Positions 1 to 11,275 of a DNA stretch of 64,000 nt are shown here, one piece after another. This DNA comes from Meconema thalassinum (taxonomy: Eukaryota; Arthropoda; Insecta; Orthoptera; Tettigoniidae): assembly GCA_946902985.2 (NCBI GenBank), contig OX336391.1:149433545-149497544 (forward strand). The letters run 5' to 3'. Under the pieces are notes generated by a model. It had not been told where the DNA came from and did not search any database. It saw only the letters and a program-made list of their open reading frames with translations. Every line of letters begins with the position of its first letter. The stretch's first letter is position 1. A program made the position numbers and the translations under genes.

Positions 1-165
1 ATTTTAAAACCTTATGTGTGTATGAAGGAAGGAGTGCAGAAAAGAGGAGAGGAGTGGGACAGAGTGAGGAGAGAAAGGTGGTGGGAGGATAGAAAACGAT
101 GGAGAGGCTTATGTTCCAAGCAGACCCAGCCAGGGGCTGGAAACTGTAGAAGATTATGATTTAGG
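1..165 (+). mobile_element. 3' end of an RTE-C type LINE (open at window edge)
   Basis: Reading on the plus strand gives the C-terminus of an RTE-like reverse transcriptase polyprotein, with a basic WWEDRKRW segment followed by a stop just past QTQPGAGNC. The same ending occurs at 57250-57410 (plus) and, reversed, at 1890-2150 and 3363-3600. The rest of the element lies before the window start. RTE-clade elements typically have very short 3' UTRs ending in short tandem repeats, which fits the end near 165. It is a dead 3' remnant. Confidence 0.75.
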
Positions 166-981
166 TAGATACCATTTGAAAGCTAACTATTGCATTGGGT
201 ACCAGGTTGCGACTTCCAAAAAATATCGACATATTATCTTTGCGTTTCACATCCCCTAGACCCCAAAACCACAGTCAGTTCAAAAGTATATTTATAATTT
301 ATGTATATATATATATACAGGGTGATTCTCTAGTTTACAACTTCAACAATATCACATACCGGTTTATCACATATATATCACTTTCTTGTGGACACGATAA
401 CTACCCCAATTTTGCACCAATCACTTTCAACTTTATACATAATATACATCCCTTTAAAATCTCCGCGAGCTCATTAATGGGCAAAATTGGACGAAGGGGG
501 TGAAAATGGGGGGGCCTTTTTCGAAAAAGTGAAATATAACTCGCTTAATATGTGAAATATCGAATCTTAATATGTGAAATATCGAATCCATTCAAAGTTC
601 ATACTATTCGTCGGATAAGGGCAAAAAATTTGTTTGTAAAGTTGATAGCACCAACCATTAACCAAAGGGGTGGGGAAAAGTGTGTTTTTAGGGAAACAAA
701 AATCATCTCTATCTTAATAGGCACAATATCAAAACCGTTTTAAATGGTCAATACTTGCTAATAATTACCTAATCTTTTGTCTGAAAGAATTTTTGATGAC
801 CCACTGTTATGCTAAGAGATTAGTAAAATGTTTTCGGAATGATAAGAAAATGGGAAATTGATGAGGGAAGAGCCATCAGAGGTTACCATGACAACGCCAC
901 TGCACGATATCACATTCAGTTTTCCATCTGTGTCTGTGGGAGATAAAATTTTACATCAAGAAGTAAGACAGATAGTTCGAC
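166..981. other. non-coding, unclassified repeat-like sequence
   Basis: No convincing gene. AT-rich, with a short TATATA run at 306-318 followed by ACAGGGTGATTC, a phrase that resembles dispersed arthropod repeats (family not identified). A 21-bp unit, TAATATGTGAAATATCGAATC, is tandemly duplicated at about 546-590. The short open frames here lack codon-level similarity to anything I recognise. Confidence 0.5.
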
Positions 982-1573
982 ATCAGTGTCGAATATATAA
1001 TTTTCCAAAGAAAAATATGTATTGTCCGTTGAGCCATTATATATTTAAACACAAATTGTGCTAAATGTTCCGGCATAACTCAACAAAATGACAGCGTTTC
1101 GCCCCGGTGTGCAATTGGGCTCTTCAGTTGGTTAATGCACACCTCACCAAGACACTGTCTAGTACACACTGGGAAGGCCATTGCAAGACGTATTTGATAC
1201 ATGTGTATCCACGTCATGAGCAAAGCCAGTGCACTATGGGAGTCGAAACTCCACTCCAAAGCAATTATAACCTTACCTTGGCATTGAATATATAATTTTC
1301 CAAAGAAAAATATGTATTGTCCGTTGAGCCATTTTTCTTTTGAAAATTATATATTCAATGCCAAGGTAAGGTTATAATTGCTTTGGAGTGACGTGGATAC
1401 ACATGTATCAAATACGTCTTGCAATGGCCTTCCCAGTGTGTACTAGACAGTGTCTTGGTGAGGTGTGCATTAACCAACTGAAGAGCCCAATTGCACACCG
1501 GGGCGAAACAAGTCATTTTGTTGAGTTATGCCGGAACATTTAGCACAATTTGTGTTTAAATATCAGTGTCGAA
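982..1573. repeat. foldback (inverted-repeat) element with 12-bp flanking direct repeat
   Basis: Left arm about 1041-1311 and right arm about 1331-1560 are reverse complements around a 19-nt loop (1312-1330). A block of about 36 bp is present only in the left arm (about 1219-1255). The outer left segment 994-1037 is also a direct copy of the segment across the loop (1288-1333). The 12-mer ATCAGTGTCGAA occurs at both edges (982-993 and 1562-1573), consistent with a TSD. The left arm contains TCTTCAGTTGG, and the block absent from the right arm contains GGAGTCGAAACTCC; these resemble tRNA A- and B-box sequence, so a tRNA-derived SINE origin for the arm is possible but unproven. Confidence 0.7.
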
Positions 1574-1889
1574 ACCTTGCATAAGAACAGTATGACCACC
1601 AGTATATACATATGCCCCGAATGATGGAAAGGTTACCGTCCCTATAAGACAATAAAATGTGAAAAATATCCATAAAAACACTAAAATCAGTTTTTTAAGC
1701 TCAAATTGTAAAATACTTTCTCATAACGAGGGGTATAAAATGAGGTCTGGTTCTTCTACGAAAACCTCCATATTTTGCCTATTCCCTAGTTTGCCCGGCG
1801 AAATCTACCTCCGCCTTACGGTGTGCCGAGAGGGAACTTATTATTTCACGTACCCTATTCAAGCGATTAAAGAGAGGATTCGTATGTTA
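1574..1889. other. spacer with a dispersed 47-bp motif
   Basis: No gene. The stretch about 1791-1838, starting TTTGCCCGGCGAAATCTACC and ending in GTGCCGAGAGGGA, recurs with few changes at about 52690-52736. Both copies sit just upstream of an RTE fragment. The repeat type is unknown. Confidence 0.5.
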
Positions 1890-3270
1890 GGTTATTATCA
1901 TCATCATATTGCACAGTTTCCAGCCACTGGCCGGGTCTGTTTGGAACACAAGCCTCTCCAACGTCTTCTGTCTTCCCACCATCTCTCAGCCTCCACCCTT
2001 GTCCAGTCTTCTCCTCTCTTCTTCACGCTTTCTTCCACCCCCTTCAGCCACCTGTCTCTCAGTCTTCCTCTCGGTCTCCTTCCTTCCCACTTGTCTCGTG
2101 TATCCTCCTGGGTATCCTCTTCTCCTCCATTCGTTTTACATGTCCATACCATCTAAGTCTAGATTTCTCTATACCATCCTGTAATGGTTCCTCCTTCATT
2201 AATTCTCTGGTCCTCTCATTTCTTATTCAGTCCATCTTTGTAGCTCCAATACTGCTTCTCAAAAATCTCATCTCACTGGCCTGTACTTTGCTCTTCTCCC
2301 TTCCTTTCATAAGCCAGGTCTCAGAGGCATATGTCAGGATAGGGACATAGTACGTCCGATATATGATCTTTTGGCTGTTCCGAGGGACATCCTTGCTCCG
2401 TAACATGCTTCTTGCACTCCTCCGGAATACTTCTGCCTGTCTCCCCCGCTCATTTATTTCTCTATCATTTCTTCCAGATAATTGAAACTCTCCACTTTCT
2501 TCAGCTGTTCCCCACCAATTTTTATTCCCGTTGTGGTTCTTTCCTTCTTCCTTGTTGTGACCACCATCTCACTCGTATTTATGCTAAATGTCATCCCATA
2601 TCCTTGTATTATTCCTTCCCATACGTCCAACTGTTCCTGTACCTCCTCTTGTTTCCCCAAATCATCAAATCGTCTGCAAACATCATTGCTTTCATCTTTC
2701 CTTCCCCAATTACTTGTACCACTCGGGTCATTATGTCATCTATCACCACAATGAAAAGTAACGGTGACAGTGCACTTCCTTGTTTCAGGCCGTTTCTCTG
2801 TTCCAACCAGTCCGATCTCTCTCCTCCCACTTTCACACTGCTCACGCTTCCCTTGTACATCTCCTTTATCCTCCTTATAGTCTATTTTTCTACTCCTCTA
2901 TCCTCCAGGGACTTTCATACATTGTTTCTGCATACACTGTCATATGCTTTCTCAATGTCCAGGAAGGCCATCTGTAGATCTATTCCATACTCATAGTGCT
3001 GTTCTTGTAACTGCCTTACAGCAAAAATCAAATCCACTGTGGACCTTCTCGCTCTGAAGCCATGTTGTTCTTCCCTCATCCCTCCTTCTATCCTTGTCCT
3101 AATTCTCCTTTCCAGAACTTTCTCAAACATCTTTGCACAATGACTCATCAGTGTTATTCCCCGATAGTTTTTGCATTCTGTTCTACTACCTTTCTTGAAG
3201 ATCGGGACAATTATTCCCTTTTTCCAGTCCTCTGGGGTCTTCCTTTCCTTCCATGCTGTCTTCATCACTC
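1890..3270 (-). pseudogene. RTE-C LINE fragment (RT to C-terminus), frame-broken
   Basis: Minus-strand frames give, in order, KKGIIVPIFKKGSR and KNYRGITL (about 3100-3200), an FLDIEKAYDSV catalytic block (about 2930-2970), GLKQGSALSPLLF and FADDLMIWGN (about 2660-2790), then the basic C-terminus ending near 1904. Frames shift between these blocks, so no single ORF survives. The endonuclease domain is absent (5' truncation near 3270). The 3' end carries ATGATGATAATAACC-like short repeats, typical of RTE-clade tails. It sits head-to-tail with the next RTE-C copy at 3363-5260. Confidence 0.8.
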
Positions 3271-3362
3271 AGTTCAACCATTGTATCCCCACCTCTCATA
3301 TTCTAATGGCACTCAATTCTGTAGCTTACTTTTCGTAAATCATACAAGCCGTACATTTCATC

Positions 3363-5260
3363 TTAATAATCATCATCTTGTACAGTTTCCAGCCCCAGGC
3401 TGGGTCTGTTTGGAACATAAGCCTCGCCACTTAGTCTTTTTTTCCCCACCACCTCTCCGCTGTCACTCTGGTCCAATCGTCGCCTCTCATCTTGATACAT
3501 TCCTCCACTCCTTTCAGCCATCTTGGTCTCCCCCTTGGTAGTTTCTTCTGCATCTGCATCTCGTGTATCCTCTTGGGAATCTTCTTCTCTTCCATTCTCT
3601 TTTAAGTGTCCATACCACCTCAGTCTTGATGTATCAATCCGACCTTGCAAGGGCTCCTCTTTCACTATTTCCCTGACCTTTTCATTCCTCACCCTGTCTC
3701 TTCTTGTTACTCCGATCCTACTTCGCAGGAACTTCATTTCACTTGCCTGTATTCTGCTTATGTCTCTTTTCATTATCCACATTTCTGATGCATAGGTCAG
3801 TATCAGCTTCTGTATAACACTTCCTTGCTTTTTTGTGGGACATCTTTATTCCACACTAAGCTCAGAATGCTTCTCAGAAATGCTTCTGCCTGTCTGCCAC
3901 GTTCCGTAATCTTCGTAATTTCTCCCATTTTTCTCCACTGTACTTCCAAAGTACTTGAGACTTTCCACCTTCTTCAGCTGTCCACCTCAAAGTGTTATCC
4001 CACTCATTGGTCTGCCCTCTTTCCTGGTCGTTAACAGGATCTCACATTTACTGATGTTGAACTTCCATCCATACTCTTTCACTGTTTCTTCCCAAGCCTT
4101 CAGTTGCTCCTGAATTTCCTCCTTGTTTCCCCAGACCATGAGATCATCTGCAAACACCATTGCTTTCACCTTATCTTCTCCTATCTTTCCTGCTACCCAT
4201 GTCATTACCTTGTCCATAACCACAATAAAGAGAAGGGGTGACAGTGCACTACCCTGTTTCAGGCCACTCATTTGTAAGAACCAGTCTGTTCTTTCCCCTC
4301 CAACTTTCACACAACTCACACTTCCACAATACAACTCCTTCATTCTGCCTACAGTTCCTTTTTCCACTCCCATGTTTTCCATTGCTTTCCAAACTTTCTC
4401 CCTACACACACTATCATAGGCCTTTTCGATGTCCAGGAAGGCCATCAACAGATCCTCTCCAAATTCGTAGTGGTGTTCCTGGAGCTGTCTCACTGAAAAT
4501 GAGATCCACTGTTGATCTCCCAGGTCTGAATCCATACTGCTCCTCTTTCAATTCTACTTTCGTATTCTACTTTCTAATATCTTTTCATATATCTTCGCAC
4601 AGTGTGCTATGAGTGTGACTCCCCTGTAATTTCTGCACTCCTTTCTGCTTCCTTTCTTAAATATTGGGACAATTAATCCTTTCTTCCAATCTTCTGGGGT
4701 CTTTTTCTCCTTCCATACCACCCTCGTCACACGGTACAGTCCACTGTTTCCCAACCTCCCCTGCTGCCTTCACCATTTCAACACTCACTTCGTCCACACC
4801 TGGTGTCCTTCCTCCTTTCATCTCGTCTATAGCCATTTCCAGTTCTCTCTCCATCTTCCAATACGTTGTCTTCCTCCCTATGACCATTTGGATTCAGCAA
4901 ATCCTCCAAGTACTCTTTCCACACTCTCTTGAGTGTCTTTGTTGTGTACCTCATTTCCGTTTCTGTCCAGCATTACCTCATCCTCTCGCAGAATCTCTTC
5001 TCTTACTTTTGACCATCCCATAAAGTACTTTCTTATTTCCTCTGCTGTCTTCCTCCATCATCTCTGTCCACTTTACCATCCACTTCTTCCTCTCCTCTGC
5101 GACAATCTTGTTTGCTTCTTTCATCTTTATCTTATAAGCTTCCCTTGCTAGATCAGTTCTTCCCTGGAACCGAACTCTGAAAGCCTTGTTCTTCCTTCCC
5201 ACAGCTTCTTTTACTCTCTCATTCCACCATTCATTTGACTTTTCTTCAATTAAACTCCCA
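3363..5260 (-). pseudogene. RTE-C LINE fragment (linker, RT, C-terminus), frame-broken
   Basis: A second minus-strand RTE-C copy. About 4978-5240 encodes the basic linker between endonuclease and RT. 4554-4887 encodes the RT N-part (GGRTPGVDEVSVEMVKAAGE, then KKGSRKECRNYRGVTL). 3987-4535 carries AFLDIEKAYDSV, GLKQGSALSPLLF and FADDLMVWGN. 3363-3782 is the C-terminus with LRWYGHL. Frame changes separate the blocks and no endonuclease is present. The 3' end at about 3363 has ATGATGATTATT. It differs from the first copy at many sites, so this is a separate, older insertion rather than a fresh tandem duplicate. Confidence 0.8.
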
Positions 5261-5640
5261 TGATGCGTTGCAGAAGGATGCCATCTCTAGGGAGGAGTCT
5301 TATTCACCGATACTGAAAGCTATATGTAGGCCTAATTTTCTCAATGCAATGGTTTTGGTAGAGACCTAGGTCGTGTATCAAAAGCTATTTAGTATACTAA
5401 TACATCACATGGAAAATCCCTTTAATAGCAGGGCGAGGTTTTAATGGAAAAGAACAGTACGATATGTGAAAATAGGCTACCGGTATTCATTTATTCACAG
5501 AACTACTTGTTAAGATCTGAATACTTGTCAACCACCCATTTATGGACCAGTAAGGTAACAAAATAATGATAAATACAAGTAAATGTAGTATCATGAAAAT
5601 AGGGAGAGAGTGAAGACATGATTTTCAATATAATGTTGAC
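5261..5640. other. no recognisable feature
   Basis: AT-rich spacer between the RTE-C copy and a CR1-like fragment. I see no frame, repeat or RNA structure that I can support. Confidence 0.4.
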
Positions 5641-6360
5641 TCAGAAATATTTCTAGAAGAAGAATCAAGTAAGTACTTGGGCAGCCATGTAAGGAATGAT
5701 ATGAAACGGAGTACCCATGTGGGTTGTGTCGTCTCCAAAGCATACAAATCACTTCATTTTGTAACGGGGGTATTTAAAGGAAGTTGTTCCACCGCAAAAG
5801 AATTAGAATATTTGACCCTGGTGAGGCCAATCTTGGAATACGGCTCAGCAGTTTGGGTCCCATATCAAGTAGGGCTCATCAATGAGCTGGAGAAGGTACA
5901 AAGGAGGGCTGCTAGGTTTGTGCTCGACGATTTTAATCAGAGGATTAGTGTAACTTGAATGATAGAGAAACTAGGGTGAGAGTCTCTGGAAGACAGGAGG
6001 AAATCCAAACTGTACGCTATGTTTAACACTTACACTAATCGGCCAGCCTGGGGAGAACTAAGCAAATGTCTGGGAAATCCCACCTACCTGATCAGGGTAG
6101 ACCATCCGCACAAAGTTAAGAGCTAACCACAGCGAACAAATTACGGGAAATATTCTTTCAATAATAGTGTTATTTGATAATTGGAACTCGATACCTGCCA
6201 CAATCTTTGAGTTTAAGAGAAGACTGAAATTTTGTGTAAATACTCAGATGTAATTACTATAGTTCCCAAACCGTGACTCGTGTACATTAAGTGTGTTGGA
6301 TATTATTGTTGGGAATTTACTATCTGAGAATTACCCCCATTTGCAAATAAAGTAAATGAA
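5641..6360 (+). pseudogene. CR1/Jockey-like LINE, C-terminal fragment
   Basis: The frame 5677-5958 reads KYLG-like start, then LEYLTLVRPILEYGSAVW and LEKVQRRAARFV, the conserved post-RT block of CR1/L2/Jockey-type LINEs. After a stop near 5958 the same protein can be followed in pieces (LEDRRKSKL, later WNSIP) to about 6240. The end near 6350 has ATAAAGTAAATGAATCAATT, probably the 3' tail. The RT core and everything upstream are missing (5' truncation). Confidence 0.7.
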
Positions 6361-6796
6361 TCAATTATCAATTCATTTTAGATTTTCAATTTGTCTAATG
6401 ACTTACTTGAAACATGTCCACTTATGATTGATTTCTAACACTGAAACAATAAAATATTGACTAGGAGGAATTTTACATGTATTTTAAAGAAATAAGTGTT
6501 GTAAGGCAGTACGGAGAATTCTAAGAAGAAGGGGCCAGGATGGTCTTCTTTAGAGCTCCATTTTAAGATAACCAGTCGATGAGTACTTGAACCATTGCAA
6601 GACTGGTGTATTGTGCAAGGACAGGAACTTCCTTACCATTGCCAGAGGCTACAGGCAATGGATCTGCCACATGACAATTTCTGTGTTTCTACACAGTTTG
6701 TGAATGCTTCTATCCCCCTTGTTTGTGTGCTAATTAAGAGAAAAAATAATTCAGGTAATGTTTGTTTCAGATTAGGGTGTTTAAATTTTATACTCC
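6361..6796. other. no recognisable feature
   Basis: AT-rich spacer with short frames only. Nothing I can assign on either strand. Confidence 0.4.
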
Positions 6797-7630
6797 CCGC
6801 CTAATATACTATTATTCTTATCGATTTTTTGCCCTTTGGGAGAGTATGCGAACTTGAGCCAATCACAGCTTCAATTCCTTTTCCTCTTGTTTTAATTCGC
6901 AAAACCTCGTCATTAATTCAGTGTGTTTTTTCTTCCTTTCATCTGTCCATTTCTTCCCTATTGTTTCTTGAGACTTGTTCAAATTTCTCGTTTCTGTTTT
7001 TATTTCTGAATTGATTTCAGTCCTTAGTCTTCAGAGATTTTGAATCGTTCCAGGTCTTCCTGTGTTTCTCTCATCCAACTGGTCTTTAATTTACTTGTAT
7101 TAATGATGTTAAAAACTTTCTTAGGGAGTCTTTTTCATGCATCCTCCTCAGGTGTCCATAGAACTGGAGGAATCTTTTCATAAATTTCTCTGTGATGGTG
7201 TTTGTGTTTCCGTATAGTTCCTTTGTATATAGCCTGATCCAAGTTCTGTCTCGGAGACCAGCGCCGTGTATCTTTCTAAGAATTTTCCGTTCTTGTTTCT
7301 TGATGTCATGAATTCTTGTCATCCCTCCAATTGTTTCACTGCATACAAGGCTTCTGGTAAAACAACCGTGTTGTAGTGTCGTAATTCTGCATTACGAGAC
7401 ACTACTCTCTTGTTGTAATGATTCCATGTCAGTTTGCATGCCTTTTGCAGTTTGAATATTCTTTCTGTGTTGGAGATTGTGTTCAGTCCTGTGGGATGGA
7501 TGGTTTTTCCTAAGTACTTGAAGTGAGTGACCTGTGAGATTTTTCTGTACTGTGTCTGCATTGTGAGTTTTCCTGTCAATTTTGTGTCCATATGCTGAGT
7601 TTTTTCATAGGAAATCTCTAGTCCAGTTTT
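6797..7630 (-). pseudogene. RTE-D LINE, C-terminal fragment
   Basis: Minus-strand frames 7319-7591 and 7086-7322 match, block for block, the C-terminal part of the large RTE-D protein at 22580-23338: MDTKLTGKLTMQTQY, ISQVTHFKYLG, LTWNHYNKR, ERKILRKIHGA, LQFYGHLRRM. Similarity continues to the 3' end, where the sense sequence GAAGCTGTGATTGGCTCAAG just before about 6800 equals the stretch at 23329. Stops and shifts are frequent, so this is an old 5'-truncated copy. Confidence 0.8.
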
Positions 7631-8251
7631 ACGGGAGATTTGATGTAGTTAATCTAATATATATACCAAACATATATATTTTGTCAGTTTTCACAGGTTT
7701 CAGTTTTACAAAGAGTTCAGTGTTAATAAGACAAAATACACTACAAAGAATTACAATGAAATCTCTACTTAGTAAAAAACAAAGTCCCCAATTCTTAGAT
7801 GCTCCAGGTAATCTCAAGAACCACTGCATGGATTTTGATGCAGATTTCACCATTCTGTAACGGATGTCTCGAGGAAGGTTTCTGTAGAAAATAATTTATT
7901 TATGACCAAAGGAAGCCGAGCAGTAACTATTTCAGAGAATAGTCAAAAGCTAAACCTACCTTCCGTGCACCCTTTACGCTTACGCTGGGTAAATAGTTAT
8001 ATAATATATATATACTATAAGAGTGTAAGAACAAGAATAAAATTACCACCCTTCTTAAGAATCGTAAATTTTCAGCAGAAATGATGCACAGACGGCCTGT
8101 AGAGATTTCAGACGAATTAAGAACACTGCGATCAGAACGAATGAAGAAGTAGCCTACTGGGCAGATAAGAAGAATCAAACAACACAACCTTCAAAGAGAA
8201 AGTGTACATGGAAGACTCAAGTGGTCCAATGTGGCCAATAAAGTTCTTAAC

Positions 8252-8286
<35 letters not shown>

Positions 8287-8734
8287 GAAGAAGAAGAAGA
8301 AGAGTGTAAGAATTGTTCAGAAGTTCTACAAAAACATTCGTGACGGCATATCTCTATCTTCAGTACATCACCCACTAGAGTTAGTTAGTTAGTTATTGTT
8401 GTTTTAAGGGGCGGAACTATGAGGTAATCTGCCCCTAGAGCCTAAGTGTTTTTATGTTTCCATTTCTTCCAAAAATCTCCATTCAATTAAGTTTGCGAGC
8501 TGCGAGCCCATCACCCCAGTTTCAGCCCTCGTTCCGTAGAATAAACAGTCAAGTTAAGATTGGATGGAAGGGGGATTGGTCTTTAATGCACCTCTCCATT
8601 CTTAAATTACGTCTGACAAGAATTCGTTGCACATGCTATCTCCATGATATAATTCATAGTACAGTCAGTGATTTTAACCTATCATGCCGAGACTAGAAAC
8701 GGATATAGGTCGTAGTTAATTGAAATTGAAATAT
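7631..8734. other. mostly unassigned; microsatellite and a SINE-type tail
   Basis: No gene. Contains (AAT)n then (AAG)n at about 8252-8303. A minus-strand copy of the GGGGC...GCCCCTTAAA 3' hairpin followed by a TAACTAAC-type tail lies at about 8385-8440. The SINE head, if any, was not recognised. About 8450-8730 is unassigned. Confidence 0.5.
8252..8303. repeat. (AAT)n-(AAG)n microsatellite
   Basis: Pure AAT units pass into AAG units. Simple repeat. Confidence 0.9.
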
Positions 8735-9700
8735 ATACGGAAATGTGTACCAGAAGACTGGGAGAAAGGGCTAATAATACCAGTGTTTAAGAAGGGGGAC
8801 AAGAAGGTGTGTGATAACTATAGAGGGATCACCCTCATATCACAGATAGTAAAAATACTGGAAAGGATATTAGAAAGAAGAATGAGAAGAAAGGTGGAAG
8901 GAGAGTTGCAAGAGGAACAGTATGGCTTCAGGAGTGGAAGATCCACAGTGGACCCAATCTTTAGCTTGAGGCAGGTGATGGAAAAGAACTGGGAATATGG
9001 AGAGGATTTGATCATGACTTTCATAGATCTAGAAAAGGCATATGATAGTGTCCCCAGAGAGAAGGCATGGGAAACCATGGTTAAGAAGAGACTGGGAAGA
9101 GAAATGTTGGAAATGGTGCAAGCAATGTACAACAACTATGTTAGCAGGGTACTGACCCCAGTTGGAAAGACAGATTGGTTTAGGAACAAGACTGGACTAA
9201 GACAGGGGAGTGTGCTGTCACCTCTCTTGTTCATAATGGTGATGGATGAAATTGTAAAGGAAACAAAGGAAGCATATGGACATAAAGATATGAAGTTACT
9301 GTTATTTGCAGATGATATTGTGGTCTGGGGAAGGAAACCCGAAGAAGTGCAAAAACAACTAGATGCACTGAACGAAAATATCAGAAGTACGGCCTGAAAA
9401 TCAGTATAGAGAAAAGCAAGACCATGGTGATGACAAGAGGGGAAAGACAAGAAAGGGCACTGTGAAAATTGGAAGTCAGAGTTTGGAAATTGTGGACACG
9501 TTCAAATACCTAGGAAGTGAATTGATGCAAACAAGTAGGTTGGACATGGAGATTGGCAGGAGAGTACAGCAGAGCAATGCATTCTATCAAAGTGTAAGAA
9601 AACTTGTTTGGGATAAGGAAGTACCAAGGAAAAGAAAGGAAGTAATGTATAAAGTGTACTATGTTCCCATATTAACTTATGCAGCTGAGACTTGGACCCT
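8735..9700 (+). pseudogene. RTE-A LINE, part 1 (RT domain), interrupted by gypsy element 1
   Basis: The open frame to 9397 carries CVPEDWEKG, FKKGDKKVCDNYRGITL, FIDLEKAYDSV, GLRQGSVLSPLLF and LLFADDIVVWG, a typical RTE-like reverse transcriptase core (catalytic FADD). It aligns closely with the RTE-A copy at 30030-40100. A one-base loss near 9378 and another near 9450 shift the frame, which continues as KIGSQSLEIVDTFKYLGSEL to ETWTL at 9699. The protein resumes at 17675 (ETWTL then ESRIQASE), because the LTR element 9701-17674 splits it. It is 5' truncated near 8735, so there is no endonuclease. Confidence 0.85.
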
Positions 9701-11271
9701 TGTAACGTGTTTTTCGAGGGGTTTTATGCAACTGGCATAAGTCAGTAGGAAGCCATTCTATATTTATTTACGCGGCAAATTGTTCAGCCAAGAGAATTTT
9801 TCATGGTAATTTATTATTATTATTAATTTATTATAATTATTATTAAGGTATTTTCGGAGCATTTTATAAAAATTATTAGCATTCAGATAGGTTTTCTATG
9901 TCTTAGAAAACGCTATCCAACAAATTATTACGAACGACGATATCATAGAAAATTATCTGATTACGGAATTTTACGGAGTTTTTGTCAGTTAGGGTATTTG
10001 AGAGAGATGACTCACTGGGATTTCAAGTACACGCTTAATCTTGTCGAGAAGCATGACGCAATCTTGGGTCGCAAGGTCTAGAAAAGACGAATTGTTGGAA
10101 CGGAACCCTCCCGCCGAGTGTAATGACCCGGAGGAGGAGAAGATCGCGTGGTGGGTCAGCCAATCAGGGGAGACGACGTAAGCTAGTTGGGACTGAAGAG
10201 TGGGGAGCCAACGTGTGCATATATCGTTCGACGCGCCGTGAAACGAGGACAATCTGTATAGTTCTTGCCGAGTGTGGATATACGCGGGAGTCGCTCCGAT
10301 GTTCCGTGGGACGAGGACTATCTGTGAAATACTTGAGGAGTATGGATGCGCGTGCGTGTCGCTCCGATGTTCAGTGGAGTTAGTGACTATCTGTGAAATA
10401 CTTGAGGAGTATGGATGCGCGTGCGAGTCGCTCCGATGTTCAGTGGAGTTAGGGACAATCTGTGTAGAACTTGCAGAGTACGGTCGCAAGTGCGTGTCGC
10501 TCCGATGTTCAGTGGAGTTAGCGACGAACTTTTGTAAAACTTGGTTGTACGAGTGTTTGGGTCCGAGGTACGGACCATAGAATTATCTAATCTACCAGAA
10601 TATCATCAAATTCCGACGGAGATGACGACGTCCAGGAGACTGTGGGAAACTCACAACATCATCAAGAACGAGGGAAATGCTTTGGCAATTTCCAGTGGTA
10701 AGCGCAAATGACGCAGAAATACGCAATCTCTCATTTTTCTTTGTTTTACATTTCATATTTCAGTAACTTCATAGCTTGGAAATAAGAGTAAAATCAATTT
10801 ATCAGACTCCGTTTTCACGTAATTTTCTATCGGTAATATTAAAATCGCAACGCTCCAATTTAAATTTTATACTTATTATTATTAATTTTGCTATACTTGT
10901 TTTATATAATAAATTCATTTCTTTTACAATGCAATCTTTGCTTTCAGTAGGTAGCATTAGATATAGACCAATTCCTTCTCCTGATACAATTGTTTGTTGG
11001 GTTAATGATCAAATCATACCACGATCTGAGTGAATAGAGTCTTGAATGTGTTCTGCCAGAGCTAGACGTTGTTAAATACAAATTTAGATTTCAACATTGC
11101 ATTGAGGTCTTGGCGCCCATTAAAACAACATAGCTTAGGCAAAGGTAAACAGTTACATTTATCACCCAACAGTGTGGGCTAGCCAAACTGCCACATTGTA
11201 TACCCAACAGTTAGGAGCTAGCAAAACGTTTCATTTGTCGCTACCAACATGGGGCACTAATTAACGTTTCA
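9701..11271 (+). repeat. 5' LTR of gypsy element 1 (1571 bp)
   Basis: Begins TGTAAC, ends TTTCA. Matches 16105-17674 almost exactly. Contains four units of a 68-69-bp tandem repeat (10244-10518). A splice-donor-like GTAAGC at 10698 and an acceptor-like CTTTGCTTTCAG ending at 10947 are both conserved in element 2, so a leader intron is possible. Short frames inside the LTR have no recognisable product. Confidence 0.92.
10244..10518 (+). repeat. four 68-69-bp tandem repeats within the 5' LTR
   Basis: Units start near 10244, 10312, 10381 and 10450. Each contains GTCGCTCCGATGTTC. The same array is at 16647-16921 in the 3' LTR. Element 2 LTRs have only one unit (about 30840-30930 and 38620-38700), which explains much of the LTR length difference (about 1570 versus 1370 bp). 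Confidence 0.9.
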
Positions 11272-11275
11272 CTTG

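Noticed and set aside
1219..1256. hammerhead ribozyme in the first foldback
   Set aside because: GTCGAAAC is present but no CUGAUGA core with compatible stems was found.
2412..2996. 194-codon plus-strand frame
   Set aside because: Antisense shadow of the RTE-C reverse transcriptase on the minus strand.
9989..10489. 166-codon frame in the LTR (repeated at 16392-16892)
   Set aside because: Made of antisense tandem LTR units; it lacks counterparts in element 2 because the repeat number differs.
10244..10518. CRISPR-like array
   Set aside because: Units are contiguous 69-bp tandem repeats within an LTR of a eukaryotic retroelement, with no unique spacers or cas genes.
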